A DNA stretch of 64,000 nt from Candidatus Goldiibacteriota bacterium HGW-Goldbacteria-1. GTDB lineage: Bacteria; Oederibacteriota; PGYV01. The notes under the pieces are model-generated. The model had not been told where the DNA came from and made no database searches. It saw only the letters and a list, made by a program, of their open reading frames with translations. This document shows positions 28,319 to 37,686 of this stretch, piece by piece. The translations under genes were made by a program, and so were the position numbers. Position 1 is the stretch's first letter. Each line of letters begins with the position of its first letter. The stretch covers positions 205,824 through 269,823 of the forward strand of contig PGYV01000005.1 in assembly GCA_002839855.1 (NCBI GenBank), read 5' to 3'.

Positions 28319-29542
28319 TTATTTACCTGTTTCAAAAGCTTTTTTTGCCGCTTTAAGATTATTTCCTTCCGGCCTGCCGTTATATTCATCCCACGCTTCA
28401 AAAAGCGATCGCATTCCCGCGTAGCCGCCGTCCGGGTGGCCAAATACGCCGCCGCCGCACAGAAACATGAAATCATTATTCCCTATTTTCTTTAAGTTAT
28501 CCGCCAGTTTGCCCGCCCACATGCCGCCGGACGATACAGGAAGCGCGGGTTTTAGCCCTGCCATGGGCGCGGTACACGCCCGCATGGACTGCAACATTTC
28601 TTCATCGCTCTCATATAAATATCCGCCAAGGCCGCCGCACTGTATCTGGTCGGCTCCGCACATTCTGGCAAGCTTTACATATACAACCGGCGAAATGCCG
28701 ATATAAGAACTGCGCAGTGATGCCGCGGCAAAATCCCTGTGCAGGTGTATGGGAAGTTTGGTATGCCTTGCAAGCACGCAGAGATTATTAAACCCGCCGG
28801 TAAACGAATTAAACATTAAAGCCCCTGCTCCGCCTTTTCTGACTATATCGTGGAACTTCATCGTTTTATCAGGGTCATCGGTTATGTTAACCGCGTACAT
28901 GGTGCACTTGCCTGTCTCCCTAAAAGATTTCTTCATGGCAATACCTACCGCTTTAGCCCTGTCTGCAATCCTGTTATATGGGGCGTCAGCCAATAATTCA
29001 TCATCTTTAATAAAATCCGCGCCGGCGCTTGCCGCCTGATAAGCCAGCTCCGCCTGCTGCTTCGTCGTAAGCCCTACGCACGGTTTTGTAATTGCCCCAA
29101 ACAGAGGCCTGCCAAAAGCGCCGGATATTTTACGCGAGCCTTCTATTCCAAACTGCGGCCCCGGAAAAAGATTTACAAAATCATCAGGCATTTCAATATC
29201 AATAAGTTTTACGGCTGTCAGTTCATACATGTCAAATATCTCGCCCGCCACTGTGGTCAACAGCATGGAAATTTTAGGCCCAAAATTCTCCCACGGATAA
29301 GAAATAATAACTTCCGCAGATGTAACTTTCCTGCCGGCAGGATATCTTGTCGGCAATGAATAACTGTCTTTATTACCTGTAATATTAACGCTTTCAACTT
29401 TTGCCCCAAACCTGGCTGCCAGAGCCGCTTCCCCGTCTAAATCTTTCCACGTGCCTGTGGACTGCATTTTGGCCATTAAAGATGCTGTTTTACCCGCATC
29501 ATCAGGTGTTTCAATGTAATACTTTGCTAAAATACGGCTCAT
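28319..29542 (-). CDS. RuBisCO-like protein (form IV), non-canonical active site
   Basis: 407 residues, shorter than true large subunits. The fold is clear: N-terminal domain with MQSTGTW (Thr65-Trp66 region), then the barrel. Against spinach numbering: K175 is kept (K153 in GAITKPCVGL), K177 is cysteine (C155), and the metal-site K201-D203-E204 is kept (K179, D181, E182 in DFIKDDE). H294-R295 is kept (HLHRD) and H298 is lost. H327 is glutamine (Q301), loop-6 K334 is tyrosine (Y308), S379-G380-G381 is kept (SSGG), and G403-G404 is kept. Losing K334 and H327 rules out normal CO2 fixation. Such proteins catalyse enolisation, isomerisation or decarboxylation of sugar phosphates. Its start overlaps the stop of the PAP2 gene upstream by 4 bp, so they are coupled. 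No methionine-salvage or apiose genes are near, so the substrate is unknown. Confidence 0.92.
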   Translation of the reverse strand: MSRILAKYYIETPDDAGKTASLMAKMQSTGTWKDLDGEAALAARFGAKVESVNITGNKDSYSLPTRYPAGRKVTSAEVIISYPWENFGPKISMLLTTVAGEIFDMYELTAVKLIDIEMPDDFVNLFPGPQFGIEGSRKISGAFGRPLFGAITKPCVGLTTKQQAELAYQAASAGADFIKDDELLADAPYNRIADRAKAVGIAMKKSFRETGKCTMYAVNITDDPDKTMKFHDIVRKGGAGALMFNSFTGGFNNLCVLARHTKLPIHLHRDFAAASLRSSYIGISPVVYVKLARMCGADQIQCGGLGGYLYESDEEMLQSMRACTAPMAGLKPALPVSSGGMWAGKLADNLKKIGNNDFMFLCGGGVFGHPDGGYAGMRSLFEAWDEYNGRPEGNNLKAAKKAFETGK

Positions 29543-30972
29543 TTTTCACCGTCATAATAAATTCTTTTACCCGCGTTTATAAACGCTTTTGCGCCGTCTT
29601 TGCCGTAATGATTGACTTCCAGCGCCCCGTTCTTTTTGTCAATTCCTTTAAACATACCTTCATAATAATTACCCGTATTTGACAGTATTACCCTTCCCTT
29701 TGCGGCATTTATAACCAGCATAGAGTTGGGATTAAAAACAGCGCCCTGTTTAATTCTAAGTTTAATATCGCCGTCAGCGGCTTTTAAAAAAACAGAATTA
29801 AATACAGCGCCAGGTTCTGCCGTGAAATTAACATCCCCTTTTGCGGAATAAAGAATCAGGCTGGAATACATTCCCTTTGCGTTAAAGTTTATGTCGCCTT
29901 TTAAGGTTTCTACTTTCAGCGTGTACGACGAATCCGGAAGGGATACTTCTGTATCCGCAACAAGCTCTGTGAACACGCCTTTTTTGGACGCCCTGTAATT
30001 AATTACGCCGCCGCCTTCTTTTTCCTTATAAGTATAATCATCCATAATATCATTGCCTTTAAGCCCGAATCCATTTGAAGCGGATTTTACAACGGCCCTT
30101 TTTTCACCGGCAAGTATATATACGGAACTTTGCTGCGTGTATATATTTACCGTATTATCCGGCGCCACCGCCGAATTGTATATTTTTTCCCTGTAAAAAG
30201 GCGTGGAAAAAAGAAAAGCCGAACCTGCCAGCGCCACTGCCATAACTGCCGCCGCTATGCCCGCAGGTTTTAAAGCACCGCTTCTTTTACGGTTGTAATC
30301 AAAATCACCTGTTTTTATTAAAAAGTCATCCGCAAGCGAAGCCGTCAAAATCACAATGCCGCCCGCCCAGATTACGTCGGATAAAAAGTGCGCTCCCTGC
30401 GCCATCCTTCCAAAACCCATAAGAGCCCCGTAAGAAACGCCCGCAATAAGCACTTTGTTCGCTGTGTTTTTATCACGGTGCCTTAAATAGAAGTACATAA
30501 CCGCGACCATAAACCCGGCAGAGGCGTGTCCGCACGGAAAGGAATGGCCTTTTCCCGGCGTTCCCGGCACAAGCGGTTTTGAATACTGCCACTTGCCGCC
30601 AAATTCAACAACCTCACGCGGCCTGGGATTACCCATATAACCTTTTAAAATAACATTCACAATAAGCCCCGGCCCCACAAGAAAAACAAACAGAAACAAA
30701 AGCGCCGGTTTTCTGTTTTTTCTGAATTGTTCGGAAAAAAATGAAGCGGCAACAGCACCGGCCGCTATTACACCAAGCCCAAGCGGTATTAAAGTGCCGT
30801 ATTTATAAAGCAATAAAACAAAAAAATTACCGCCGAATTTCCATACGCCGGAAGATGAATCATACAGAAACGACTGCACCCGTATATCAATATCAGACAT
30901 CCAGAAAGGAACCGTAACGGCAAGAAGCGATAACAGCATCAAAAGATTTCTTCTAATTTTATTTTCCGGCAA
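29539..30972 (-). CDS. PAP2-family membrane phosphatase with DUF4097-like C-terminal domain
   Basis: 477 residues from a TTG start. The N-terminal half is a six-helix PAP2/LpxE-type phosphatase. Motif 1 is K110-x6-RP in KGYMGNPRPRE, motif 2 is SFPCGH (144-149, Cys replacing the usual Ser), motif 3 is GR-x5-H-x3-D (R189, H195, D199). One more hydrophobic segment near 235-255 follows. The last ~200 residues form a repetitive beta domain (LKVETLKGDINFNA, LILYSAKGDVNFTA, VFLKAADGDIKLRI), like the DUF4097 adhesin/beta-helix fold, placed outside the membrane. PAP2 enzymes remove phosphate from lipids or lipid A. Its ATGA overlap with the RuBisCO-like gene ties the two in one operon. Confidence 0.85.
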   Translation of the reverse strand: MPENKIRRNLLMLLSLLAVTVPFWMSDIDIRVQSFLYDSSSGVWKFGGNFFVLLLYKYGTLIPLGLGVIAAGAVAASFFSEQFRKNRKPALLFLFVFLVGPGLIVNVILKGYMGNPRPREVVEFGGKWQYSKPLVPGTPGKGHSFPCGHASAGFMVAVMYFYLRHRDKNTANKVLIAGVSYGALMGFGRMAQGAHFLSDVIWAGGIVILTASLADDFLIKTGDFDYNRKRSGALKPAGIAAAVMAVALAGSAFLFSTPFYREKIYNSAVAPDNTVNIYTQQSSVYILAGEKRAVVKSASNGFGLKGNDIMDDYTYKEKEGGGVINYRASKKGVFTELVADTEVSLPDSSYTLKVETLKGDINFNAKGMYSSLILYSAKGDVNFTAEPGAVFNSVFLKAADGDIKLRIKQGAVFNPNSMLVINAAKGRVILSNTGNYYEGMFKGIDKKNGALEVNHYGKDGAKAFINAGKRIYYDGEK

Positions 30973-31003
30973 TTGCCACCACCCCGGGGTACAGGCAACA
31001 AGT

Positions 31004-31038
31004 TAAAAAACAGAAAAGTTTATTCCGTTTTAAACTTT
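31004..31038 (-). terminator. Weak terminator after the cupin gene
   Basis: Minus-strand hairpin AAAGTTTA / TAAACTTT with an 8-base loop, followed by TCTG and six T. AT-rich stem, but well placed between the end of the LPS-clpB run (stop 31056) and the PAP2 start at 30972. Confidence 0.4.
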
Positions 31039-31055
31039 ATAACCCGAATTTTATT

Positions 31056-31469
31056 TTATACAAAACCCACTTCAAGATTTTTTTCAAGTTTATGAAATAT
31101 GGATTCCACTTCAAAGTTTTCCATTATTTTAATCTCGCACTTTTCAGACAGTACCCTTACCCCGTGCCATATCTTTTTATTTATGCATATCGGTTTATCC
31201 AGCAAAAACGCTTCTATTTTATCGGGCGTCTTTTCTTCTGCCACCAGCATTATTGCGGTGCCTGACACCGGTTCAAAAGTCTCATAAGATTCCGGATGCG
31301 CTTCAAGGCTGTCTGTCTTCCCGGGTCCCATTACAAGGTATCCTATCCTCCACCCTGTCTGTGCGGGTTCTGACAGCACCACCTGGAATATTTCATTTTC
31401 TTTTTCCTGGCAGATAATTTTTCCGTATTTCGCAAAATCTTTGCCTTTAAGGGGTTTTATCTCTATCAC
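31056..31469 (-). CDS. Cupin-fold protein, ureidoglycolate-lyase-like
   Basis: 137 residues. It opens IEIKPLKGKDFAKYGKII, the usual start of the ureidoglycolate lyase (AllA) family. A beta-barrel follows with HPESYETFEPVSGTAIMLV and a late WHGVRVLS strand (His in both cupin motifs). AllA splits ureidoglycolate to glyoxylate and urea, but no purine-degradation genes are seen, so the substrate is open. Its ATG overlaps the M16 protease stop (ATGA). It is the last gene of the long LPS-clpB run. Confidence 0.6.
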   Translation of the reverse strand: MIEIKPLKGKDFAKYGKIICQEKENEIFQVVLSEPAQTGWRIGYLVMGPGKTDSLEAHPESYETFEPVSGTAIMLVAEEKTPDKIEAFLLDKPICINKKIWHGVRVLSEKCEIKIMENFEVESIFHKLEKNLEVGFV

Positions 31470-34123
31470 TTGCCTGCCTCCCGTTTTTTCTTTACCGCGG
31501 CGCCGACAACAGCTTTAGTCAGGCCGTCCAGTTTAAAATATTTGTCTATGACAGCATTTACCTCTTCTTTTGTGACCGCATTTATTCTGTCCGGGAACGT
31601 CTCCACATTTTCATAACCCAGCCCAAGTATTTCATAAGCCGCGTAGGAATCGGCCCTGCCCATATAGTCCTGCATGCCTATCTTATACATACCGCTGATA
31701 TATGACTTGGCGGTCTTTAATTCTTCATCAGTAATGCCGTTCTTTTTAATATCATTAAGAATTTCAAGAATGGCGTCATACGCCGCCTGCTCGTTTTCCG
31801 GCGATGTGGCCGTGTATATCTTAAAAGCTCCCCGCTCTACTGTCCGGTCAAACATGGAATAAATTGTATAGCACAGGTTTTTTTTATCCCTTACCTCTGA
31901 AAACAACCTGCTGTTCATGCCGCCGCTTAAAACGGAATCCAGCACCCTAAACGGGTAATAATCGCCGGATCCTGTTTTAGGCCCCAAAAAGCCCAGCACC
32001 ATATGTGTCTGATTTTTGTCAAAAGTCTCACGTTTCTCTTTTTTCTGCTCTGTTATTTTTACGGGTATCTTAGCGCTTGGCTGTTTACCTTTTTTCCAGG
32101 AACCAAAAGATTTTTGCACCATATTTTTCGCTTCATCGTACTCTATATTTCCCACCACAGACACCACAAGGGTATTAGGCATAAGCCTGTTCTTGTGCCA
32201 CTCTTTAATCAGCGAAGAACTTATGCGGTTTACGGTTTCAACTTCGCCTGCCACGGAATATCCGTACGGGTGCCATTCATAAAGCGTCTCATTAAATATT
32301 TTCATCGCGTAACCGGCAGGATTATCTTTTCTGCGTTTTATCATGTTCACTATATCCGCTTTTTCTTTCTTAATCTCCGCAAGCGAAAAAGCAGGATTAA
32401 AAACGATATCCGAAAAAAGCGATATAAGCCCTTCAAAGTTTGAATTTAAGGATTCAAGCCCCCATCCAAAACTATCCCTTGAAATATCCTTAATTAAAAC
32501 AGCGCCTAAATTATCAATTTCTTCCGCTATCGCGGATGCGCTTCTTGTTTTAGTCCCTTTCATCATGGTTTCCATCATCAGGTTCGTAATACCCCTGTAA
32601 TACCCTTCCTGCGCGCTTTCATATGGCTGCCCGCCGGTGAACATAAACTTAGCGGAGACAATATCGGTATTTGAAAGTTTTTTATGTATAAAGAGAATGC
32701 CGTTTTTAAGTTTTTCCGACTTTAAGACACCGGCACCTTCTATTTTCGTTTCCGGTATTACAGTTACAGAATCTTTAATCCCTGCCGCGTCAAGCATCCC
32801 GGTAAATTCAGTTTCTGCTTTCGCGGGATAATAAAGCACAATATTGGCATTTTTTATGTCAAGATACCGGCTTGCCATTTTGGGAATATCGCTTTCTATA
32901 ACCCTCTGCAGCCCGTCATAATACGTATAATACATTTCGTGGCTGCCAAGCATCTGATAGTAGCCAAGGTTAACCGCCATATTTTCCACTTTCATATTCT
33001 CTTTTGATTCTTCCCTCATCATGTCCGCTTTCACCCTTGCAAGCACTTCGGGCTTTACAGCTTCTGTCTTTGCCCTTTCAATAAGCGTAAAGAGTTCTTT
33101 CAGTGTCTCCGCGTACTTGCCTTCCCTGACTGTGGCAAAAAACGCAATTACCCCGCCGGACTTTCCCGCAAAGATATCTACGTCTATTTCATCCACCAGC
33201 TGTTTTTCTTCTTTAAGCGTCCTGTACAAAACAGTGCTTTCAGAACCGGCAAGGACACGCGCCAGCACCTCTATAGCCGGCATATCTGAAGAGACAGCCG
33301 TAGGTATCCTGAAAGAAACCGCAAGATACCTGCTTTCAATCTGACCCGAAAACGCATTATATGTAAACGAATCCCTTTCCTGAATCCGGTCTACTCCGTT
33401 ATCTCCGGAACCCGGTTTGGCCGTTAACGATCCAAAAAGGTTTTCCGCGTAAGCCATTGTTTTTTCCGCATCCACATCACCGGCTATTACCACTATGATA
33501 TTTTCAGGTACGTAATGCCTTGAATAAAAATCCACCACTTTTTCCCTGTTAAAATTTTTCAGCCTGTCTTCATATCCTATTACAGGGTCGCGGTAATACT
33601 TTTCAAAAGAATTGTACATAAGCTTCTGCCACGTGAAAACATGGGGATTATCCAGACCCCTGTTAAGCTCTGTTATTACCACTTCCCTTTCTTTATTAAT
33701 TTCTTCTTCAGCGAAAATTGAAGCGGTAAGCGCGTCATACTCTATTTCAAGGGCTTTTTCAACATGTTCCGAAGGAAGCACGATCACATAATTTGTAGCA
33801 TCATAAGTGGTGAATGCATTATTGTATCCGCCAAGCTCTGTTATTTCCTTATCTATCTGCCCCAATCCCCTTTTTTGCGTCCCTTTAAACAGAAGGTGCT
33901 CTATAAAATGCGTCATTCCTTTTTCTGAATCGCTTTCATAAGCAGAACCCGTCTTAACCCAGAAATTACACGCCACTACGGGCGCCGCGTGGTTTTCTTT
34001 TATAATTATTGTAACACCGTTCTGAAGCACTTTTTTTGTTATATCCGTATTTGCCATTATTGCCCCTCTCATCACAAGTATCGATAACACCGCTATGGAT
34101 GCTGTTTTAATTAGCCTGTTCAT
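31466..34123 (-). CDS. Secreted M16-family zinc metalloprotease (two-domain)
   Basis: 885 residues, the length of a two-lobe pitrilysin/PqqL-type protein. Signal peptide about 1-24. The active N-terminal lobe has the inverted zinc motif HFIEH (72-76) and the third ligand E152 in VVITELNRG, exactly 76 residues on. The second lobe (starting ~470) repeats the fold (FMFTGGQPYESAQEGYYRGI) without the zinc motif and should be the non-catalytic half of the clamp. R/Y signatures such as GGMNSRLFSEVRDKKNLCYTIYS (GGMNSRLF...) are intact. It likely degrades short or misfolded peptides in the periplasm. It follows clpB by 26 bp with GGAGG before the ATG. Confidence 0.93.
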   Translation of the reverse strand: MNRLIKTASIAVLSILVMRGAIMANTDITKKVLQNGVTIIIKENHAAPVVACNFWVKTGSAYESDSEKGMTHFIEHLLFKGTQKRGLGQIDKEITELGGYNNAFTTYDATNYVIVLPSEHVEKALEIEYDALTASIFAEEEINKEREVVITELNRGLDNPHVFTWQKLMYNSFEKYYRDPVIGYEDRLKNFNREKVVDFYSRHYVPENIIVVIAGDVDAEKTMAYAENLFGSLTAKPGSGDNGVDRIQERDSFTYNAFSGQIESRYLAVSFRIPTAVSSDMPAIEVLARVLAGSESTVLYRTLKEEKQLVDEIDVDIFAGKSGGVIAFFATVREGKYAETLKELFTLIERAKTEAVKPEVLARVKADMMREESKENMKVENMAVNLGYYQMLGSHEMYYTYYDGLQRVIESDIPKMASRYLDIKNANIVLYYPAKAETEFTGMLDAAGIKDSVTVIPETKIEGAGVLKSEKLKNGILFIHKKLSNTDIVSAKFMFTGGQPYESAQEGYYRGITNLMMETMMKGTKTRSASAIAEEIDNLGAVLIKDISRDSFGWGLESLNSNFEGLISLFSDIVFNPAFSLAEIKKEKADIVNMIKRRKDNPAGYAMKIFNETLYEWHPYGYSVAGEVETVNRISSSLIKEWHKNRLMPNTLVVSVVGNIEYDEAKNMVQKSFGSWKKGKQPSAKIPVKITEQKKEKRETFDKNQTHMVLGFLGPKTGSGDYYPFRVLDSVLSGGMNSRLFSEVRDKKNLCYTIYSMFDRTVERGAFKIYTATSPENEQAAYDAILEILNDIKKNGITDEELKTAKSYISGMYKIGMQDYMGRADSYAAYEILGLGYENVETFPDRINAVTKEEVNAVIDKYFKLDGLTKAVVGAAVKKKREAGK

Positions 34124-34149
34124 TTTTAATACCTCCGCCTCTCAGCGTC

Positions 34150-36732
34150 CTATTTAATCTTTGAAATTAAAAAACCGTCCTTTGCTTCCACAACTATCGT
34201 TTTTCCTTCTGTAAGGCTGCCGGATATTATCAGTTTTGCCAGTTCATTTTCTATCCTTGACCTGATAATCCGCTTTAACGGCCTTGCTCCGTAAACCTCG
34301 TCAAAACCTTCTTCCGCTATCAGTTTAACCGCATTCCCGTCAATTTCAAGCATTATTCCTTTCTCTTTCAGCCTTTTTTTAAGCTCGTCTGCCTGTATCC
34401 TTACTATTCCATATATGTTTTCTTTTGATAACCTGTTAAACACAATTATTTCGTCAAGCCTGTTTATAAATTCAGGCTTAAACCGCCGCCTGACTTCTTC
34501 AAGCACCTCTTTTTTAATACTGTCATTATCGCCGGAAGATGATATTTTTTCGCTGCCTATATTGGAAGTCATAATTATAACCGAATTTTTAAAATCCACC
34601 ACCCTGCCCTGCCCATCAGTTAACCTTCCGTCATCCAGCACCTGCAGCAGGATATCAAATACGTCCGAATGCGCTTTTTCCACTTCATCAAAGAGTATGA
34701 CAGAATAAGGTTTTCTTCTTACCGCTTCTGTAAGCTGCCCGCCTTCTTCGTATCCCACATAACCGGGCGGGGCGCCTATAAGGCGCGATACTTCGTGTTT
34801 TTCCATGTACTCTGACATGTCTATCCTTATCATCGCTTTTTCATCGTCAAACAGAAAACGCGAAAGCGCGCGCGCAAGTTCCGTCTTGCCCACGCCTGTA
34901 GGCCCAAGAAATAAAAAAGTCCCCATAGGGCGCGCCTCTTCGGATATTCCGGCGCGCGCCCGCCTTATGGCATTGGCCACGGCTTCCACCGCGCCGTCCT
35001 GCCCTACAAGGCTTTGTTTAATATTTTCTTCCATCTTCATCAGCTTGCCGGCTTCGCCTTCCAGCATTTTGGATACCGGTATTCCCGTCCACTGCGAAAC
35101 CACTGCCGCTACGTCTTCCTCGTCAACTTCTTCCTTTAACAGGGTTCCTTCTTTGGTTAATTTTGCAAGTTCATTTTCAAGGGCTTTTATTTCTTTGTCC
35201 AGCTGCGCAAGTTCACCGTACCTTATCCTTGCCACCGCTTCAAGGTTTCCTTCGCGTTCAAACTTTTCTTCTTCCTGTTTTTTTATCTCTATATTTTTTT
35301 TTGCGGCGCGCATTTTCTCTATCACTTCTTTTTCCCTGCCCCACCGCGCGCCAAAAGCGTTCTTTTTTTCCTTTAAATCTTCTATGTCTGCCGTAAGTTC
35401 TTTCAGTTTGGCGGCGGTTTCCTTTTCGCCGGGTTCCTTTTTTACCGCTTCTTTTTCAATTTCAAGCCGCCTTAACCTGCGCTCTATGGAATCCATTTCC
35501 GCCGGCATGCTGTCAATTTCCATTTTTATTTTGGACGCGGCTTCATCCATCAAATCTATGGCTTTATCCGGAAGAAACCTTCCCTGAATGTACCTGTTTG
35601 AAAGGTTTGCCGCCGCGACAACCGCCCCGTCTTTTATCCTTACGCCGTGATGCACTTCATATTTTTCCTTAAGCCCCCTAAGGATTGAAATTGTATCATC
35701 CACAGACGGCTCATTTACCATTACAGGCTGAAACCTGCGCTCCAGCGCCGGGTCTTTTTCTATGTACCTGCGGTATTCATCAAGCGTGGTTGCGCCTATT
35801 GCCCTTAATTCACCGCGGGATAATGACGGTTTTAATATATTGGCGGCGTCCATTGCGCCTTCGGTTTTTCCGGCGCCTACCAGCGTGTGAATTTCATCAA
35901 TAAAAAGTATTATTTTACCGCCGGAATCTTTTATTTCCTTTAAAACCGCTTTCAATCGTTCTTCAAATTCACCCCTGTACTTTGCCCCTGCCACCATTGC
36001 ACTTATATCAAGCGCTATAACGCGCTTGTCTTTTAAATTTTCCGGCGCGTCACCCTTCATTATGCGCACCGCCACGCCTTCAGCTACAGCAGTTTTACCC
36101 ACGCCGGCTTCGCCTATTAAAACGGGATTATTTTTTGTGCGCCTTGATAACACCTGCATTACACGCCTGATTTCGGCATCCCTGCCAATGACGGGGTCAA
36201 TTTTTCCGGCCGCCGCAGCCGCCACAAGGTCTGTCCCATACTTTGAAAGCGCCCTGTATTTGTCTTCCGGATTCCGGTCTGTCACCCTTTGCCCACCGCG
36301 GACTTCACGCATGGCTTTTAATATTATGTCATATGACGCACCGTTATTTATTAATACATTACCTGCCGCGGAATTTTTATCATCCGCCATTGCAAGCATA
36401 AAGTGTTCTGTATTTACATACTCATCTTTAAATTCCGCAGCTTTTTTTACAGCTGCCGATGCCATGACATCTGTTTCTTTTGAAATATAAACTTCTGAAA
36501 TGCCGCTGACTTTTGAAAGTTTGTTTATGGCTGTTTCAAGACTGCCTGTTATTTTATATAAATCCGCCCCCGTTTTTTTCAGCACCTGTGCCGCCGCCCC
36601 GCTTTCATCTGCCAGCATTGCTTTTAATATGTGCTCCGGCATCAGCTGCTGGTTCCCGTACTCCGACGCAATTGAATGCGCCTGCCGAAGGGCTTCCTGC
36701 GCTTTTACAGTAAGTTTTTCAAAATCAATCAT
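34150..36732 (-). CDS. clpB: ClpB-type disaggregase
   Basis: 860 residues. Hsp100 chaperone that pulls proteins out of aggregates with DnaK. Clp-N repeat domains (1-145), NBD1 Walker A GEAGVGKT (207-214) and Walker [11 protein letters not shown], a coiled-coil middle domain (~400-530), and NBD2 Walker A GPTGVGKT (~605) and [12 protein letters not shown]. Pore loop tyrosines [14 protein letters not shown] and GYVGYEEGG are present. There is no ClpP-docking IGL loop, so it is ClpB rather than ClpA/C. Its start overlaps the manA stop by one base. No HrcA/CIRCE site is visible, and it appears to be expressed from the LPS run upstream. Confidence 0.96.
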   Translation of the reverse strand: MIDFEKLTVKAQEALRQAHSIASEYGNQQLMPEHILKAMLADESGAAAQVLKKTGADLYKITGSLETAINKLSKVSGISEVYISKETDVMASAAVKKAAEFKDEYVNTEHFMLAMADDKNSAAGNVLINNGASYDIILKAMREVRGGQRVTDRNPEDKYRALSKYGTDLVAAAAAGKIDPVIGRDAEIRRVMQVLSRRTKNNPVLIGEAGVGKTAVAEGVAVRIMKGDAPENLKDKRVIALDISAMVAGAKYRGEFEERLKAVLKEIKDSGGKIILFIDEIHTLVGAGKTEGAMDAANILKPSLSRGELRAIGATTLDEYRRYIEKDPALERRFQPVMVNEPSVDDTISILRGLKEKYEVHHGVRIKDGAVVAAANLSNRYIQGRFLPDKAIDLMDEAASKIKMEIDSMPAEMDSIERRLRRLEIEKEAVKKEPGEKETAAKLKELTADIEDLKEKKNAFGARWGREKEVIEKMRAAKKNIEIKKQEEEKFEREGNLEAVARIRYGELAQLDKEIKALENELAKLTKEGTLLKEEVDEEDVAAVVSQWTGIPVSKMLEGEAGKLMKMEENIKQSLVGQDGAVEAVANAIRRARAGISEEARPMGTFLFLGPTGVGKTELARALSRFLFDDEKAMIRIDMSEYMEKHEVSRLIGAPPGYVGYEEGGQLTEAVRRKPYSVILFDEVEKAHSDVFDILLQVLDDGRLTDGQGRVVDFKNSVIIMTSNIGSEKISSSGDNDSIKKEVLEEVRRRFKPEFINRLDEIIVFNRLSKENIYGIVRIQADELKKRLKEKGIMLEIDGNAVKLIAEEGFDEVYGARPLKRIIRSRIENELAKLIISGSLTEGKTIVVEAKDGFLISKIK

Positions 36733-37685
36733 TATTTCACCTCCGTAAATATTATCCGCGCCCCTTTACTGAATTTAATTATATAATTGCGGTACGAATA
36801 CGGCAGAAAAATAACATCGCCCCTTTTAAAAACATTACCGCCTTCAAGGCGCATCTCCCCTTCTATCACGGCAGCCACAACGGGTTTTCCGCCTTTTTCC
36901 ATGTAAGATAACTTTCCGGAAGTTTTTACCTCCGTGGACTGAAAATAACAGCATCCCAGAAGTTTTCTTAACGACATGCCGCCGCGCGATTTAAACCTGC
37001 TTTCTTTTAACGCTTTTTCAAGGCCGAATTTAAATGACATAAGGGCTTCTTCAATATGAAGCTGCCTTGGCTTTCCTTTTTCCAGCCTTCCCCAGTCAAA
37101 AAGCCTGTATGTTATATCCGCGTTCTGCTGGACTTCAAAAATAAGCAGCCCCGCGCCTATTGCGTGCACGGTGCCTGCCGGTATTAAAAAACAATCTCCG
37201 GGTTTTACCCGGTATTCCCGAAGCATTTCCGGAATATCGCCGTTTAAAGCCGCGTTTTTTATTTTCTCTTTTGAATAATTCTTTTTAAACCCCACCTGGA
37301 TAACCCCGCCCTTACGCCCCCCTATTATGAACCACATCTCTGTCTTGCCGCAGTTAAGCCCTTTTTTGCGCGCTATCTTATCATCGGGATGTATCTGCAC
37401 AGAAAGTTTGTGGGCAGTGTCTATGAATTTAAACAGCAGCGGAAACCTGCCGCTGTATTTTTTATTTACAGCCGGGCCAAGCAATTCTTCGCCGTGTTTT
37501 TTTACGGTGTCAGTCAGCTTTTTGCCCTTATATTTTCCGTTGGTTATAACGGATGACACGCTGTCTGTTGACGCAAAAAACCAGGCTTCGCCTATCCTTG
37601 CGTCAGGCGCCTTCATAAAATCCTTAAGTGTTTTTCCGCCCCAAATCATATCCTTATAAATCGGCTTAACTTTTATAGGGTACAT
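36732..37685 (-). CDS. manA: Mannose-6-phosphate isomerase, short (Bacillus) type
   Basis: 317 residues from the ATG at 37685, five bases after GGAGAG; an ATG at 37697 would place the start inside the spoIID end. It interconverts mannose-6-P and fructose-6-P. Zinc ligands in QIHPDD, KTEMWFI and GTVHAIG; the sugar-phosphate arginine lies in ADITYRLFDWGR. The second jelly-roll end (FKRGDVIFLPYSYRNY) is present. It supplies mannose units, fitting a run of envelope-polysaccharide genes. Confidence 0.92.
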   Translation of the reverse strand: MYPIKVKPIYKDMIWGGKTLKDFMKAPDARIGEAWFFASTDSVSSVITNGKYKGKKLTDTVKKHGEELLGPAVNKKYSGRFPLLFKFIDTAHKLSVQIHPDDKIARKKGLNCGKTEMWFIIGGRKGGVIQVGFKKNYSKEKIKNAALNGDIPEMLREYRVKPGDCFLIPAGTVHAIGAGLLIFEVQQNADITYRLFDWGRLEKGKPRQLHIEEALMSFKFGLEKALKESRFKSRGGMSLRKLLGCCYFQSTEVKTSGKLSYMEKGGKPVVAAVIEGEMRLEGGNVFKRGDVIFLPYSYRNYIIKFSKGARIIFTEVK

Positions 37686-37686
37686 A

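Noticed and set aside
28319-29542. True RuBisCO (carbon fixation)
   Set aside because: Loop-6 lysine, H327 and K177 are missing, the protein is short, and no phosphoribulokinase or AMP-pathway genes are present.
31056-31469. Ureide degradation pathway
   Set aside because: Only one AllA-like gene is seen; no allantoinase, allantoicase or urease genes nearby.
34805-35587. 260-codon plus-strand frame inside clpB
   Set aside because: Antisense shadow of clpB; its Ser-rich translation has no recognisable domain and ClpB motifs continue through it.
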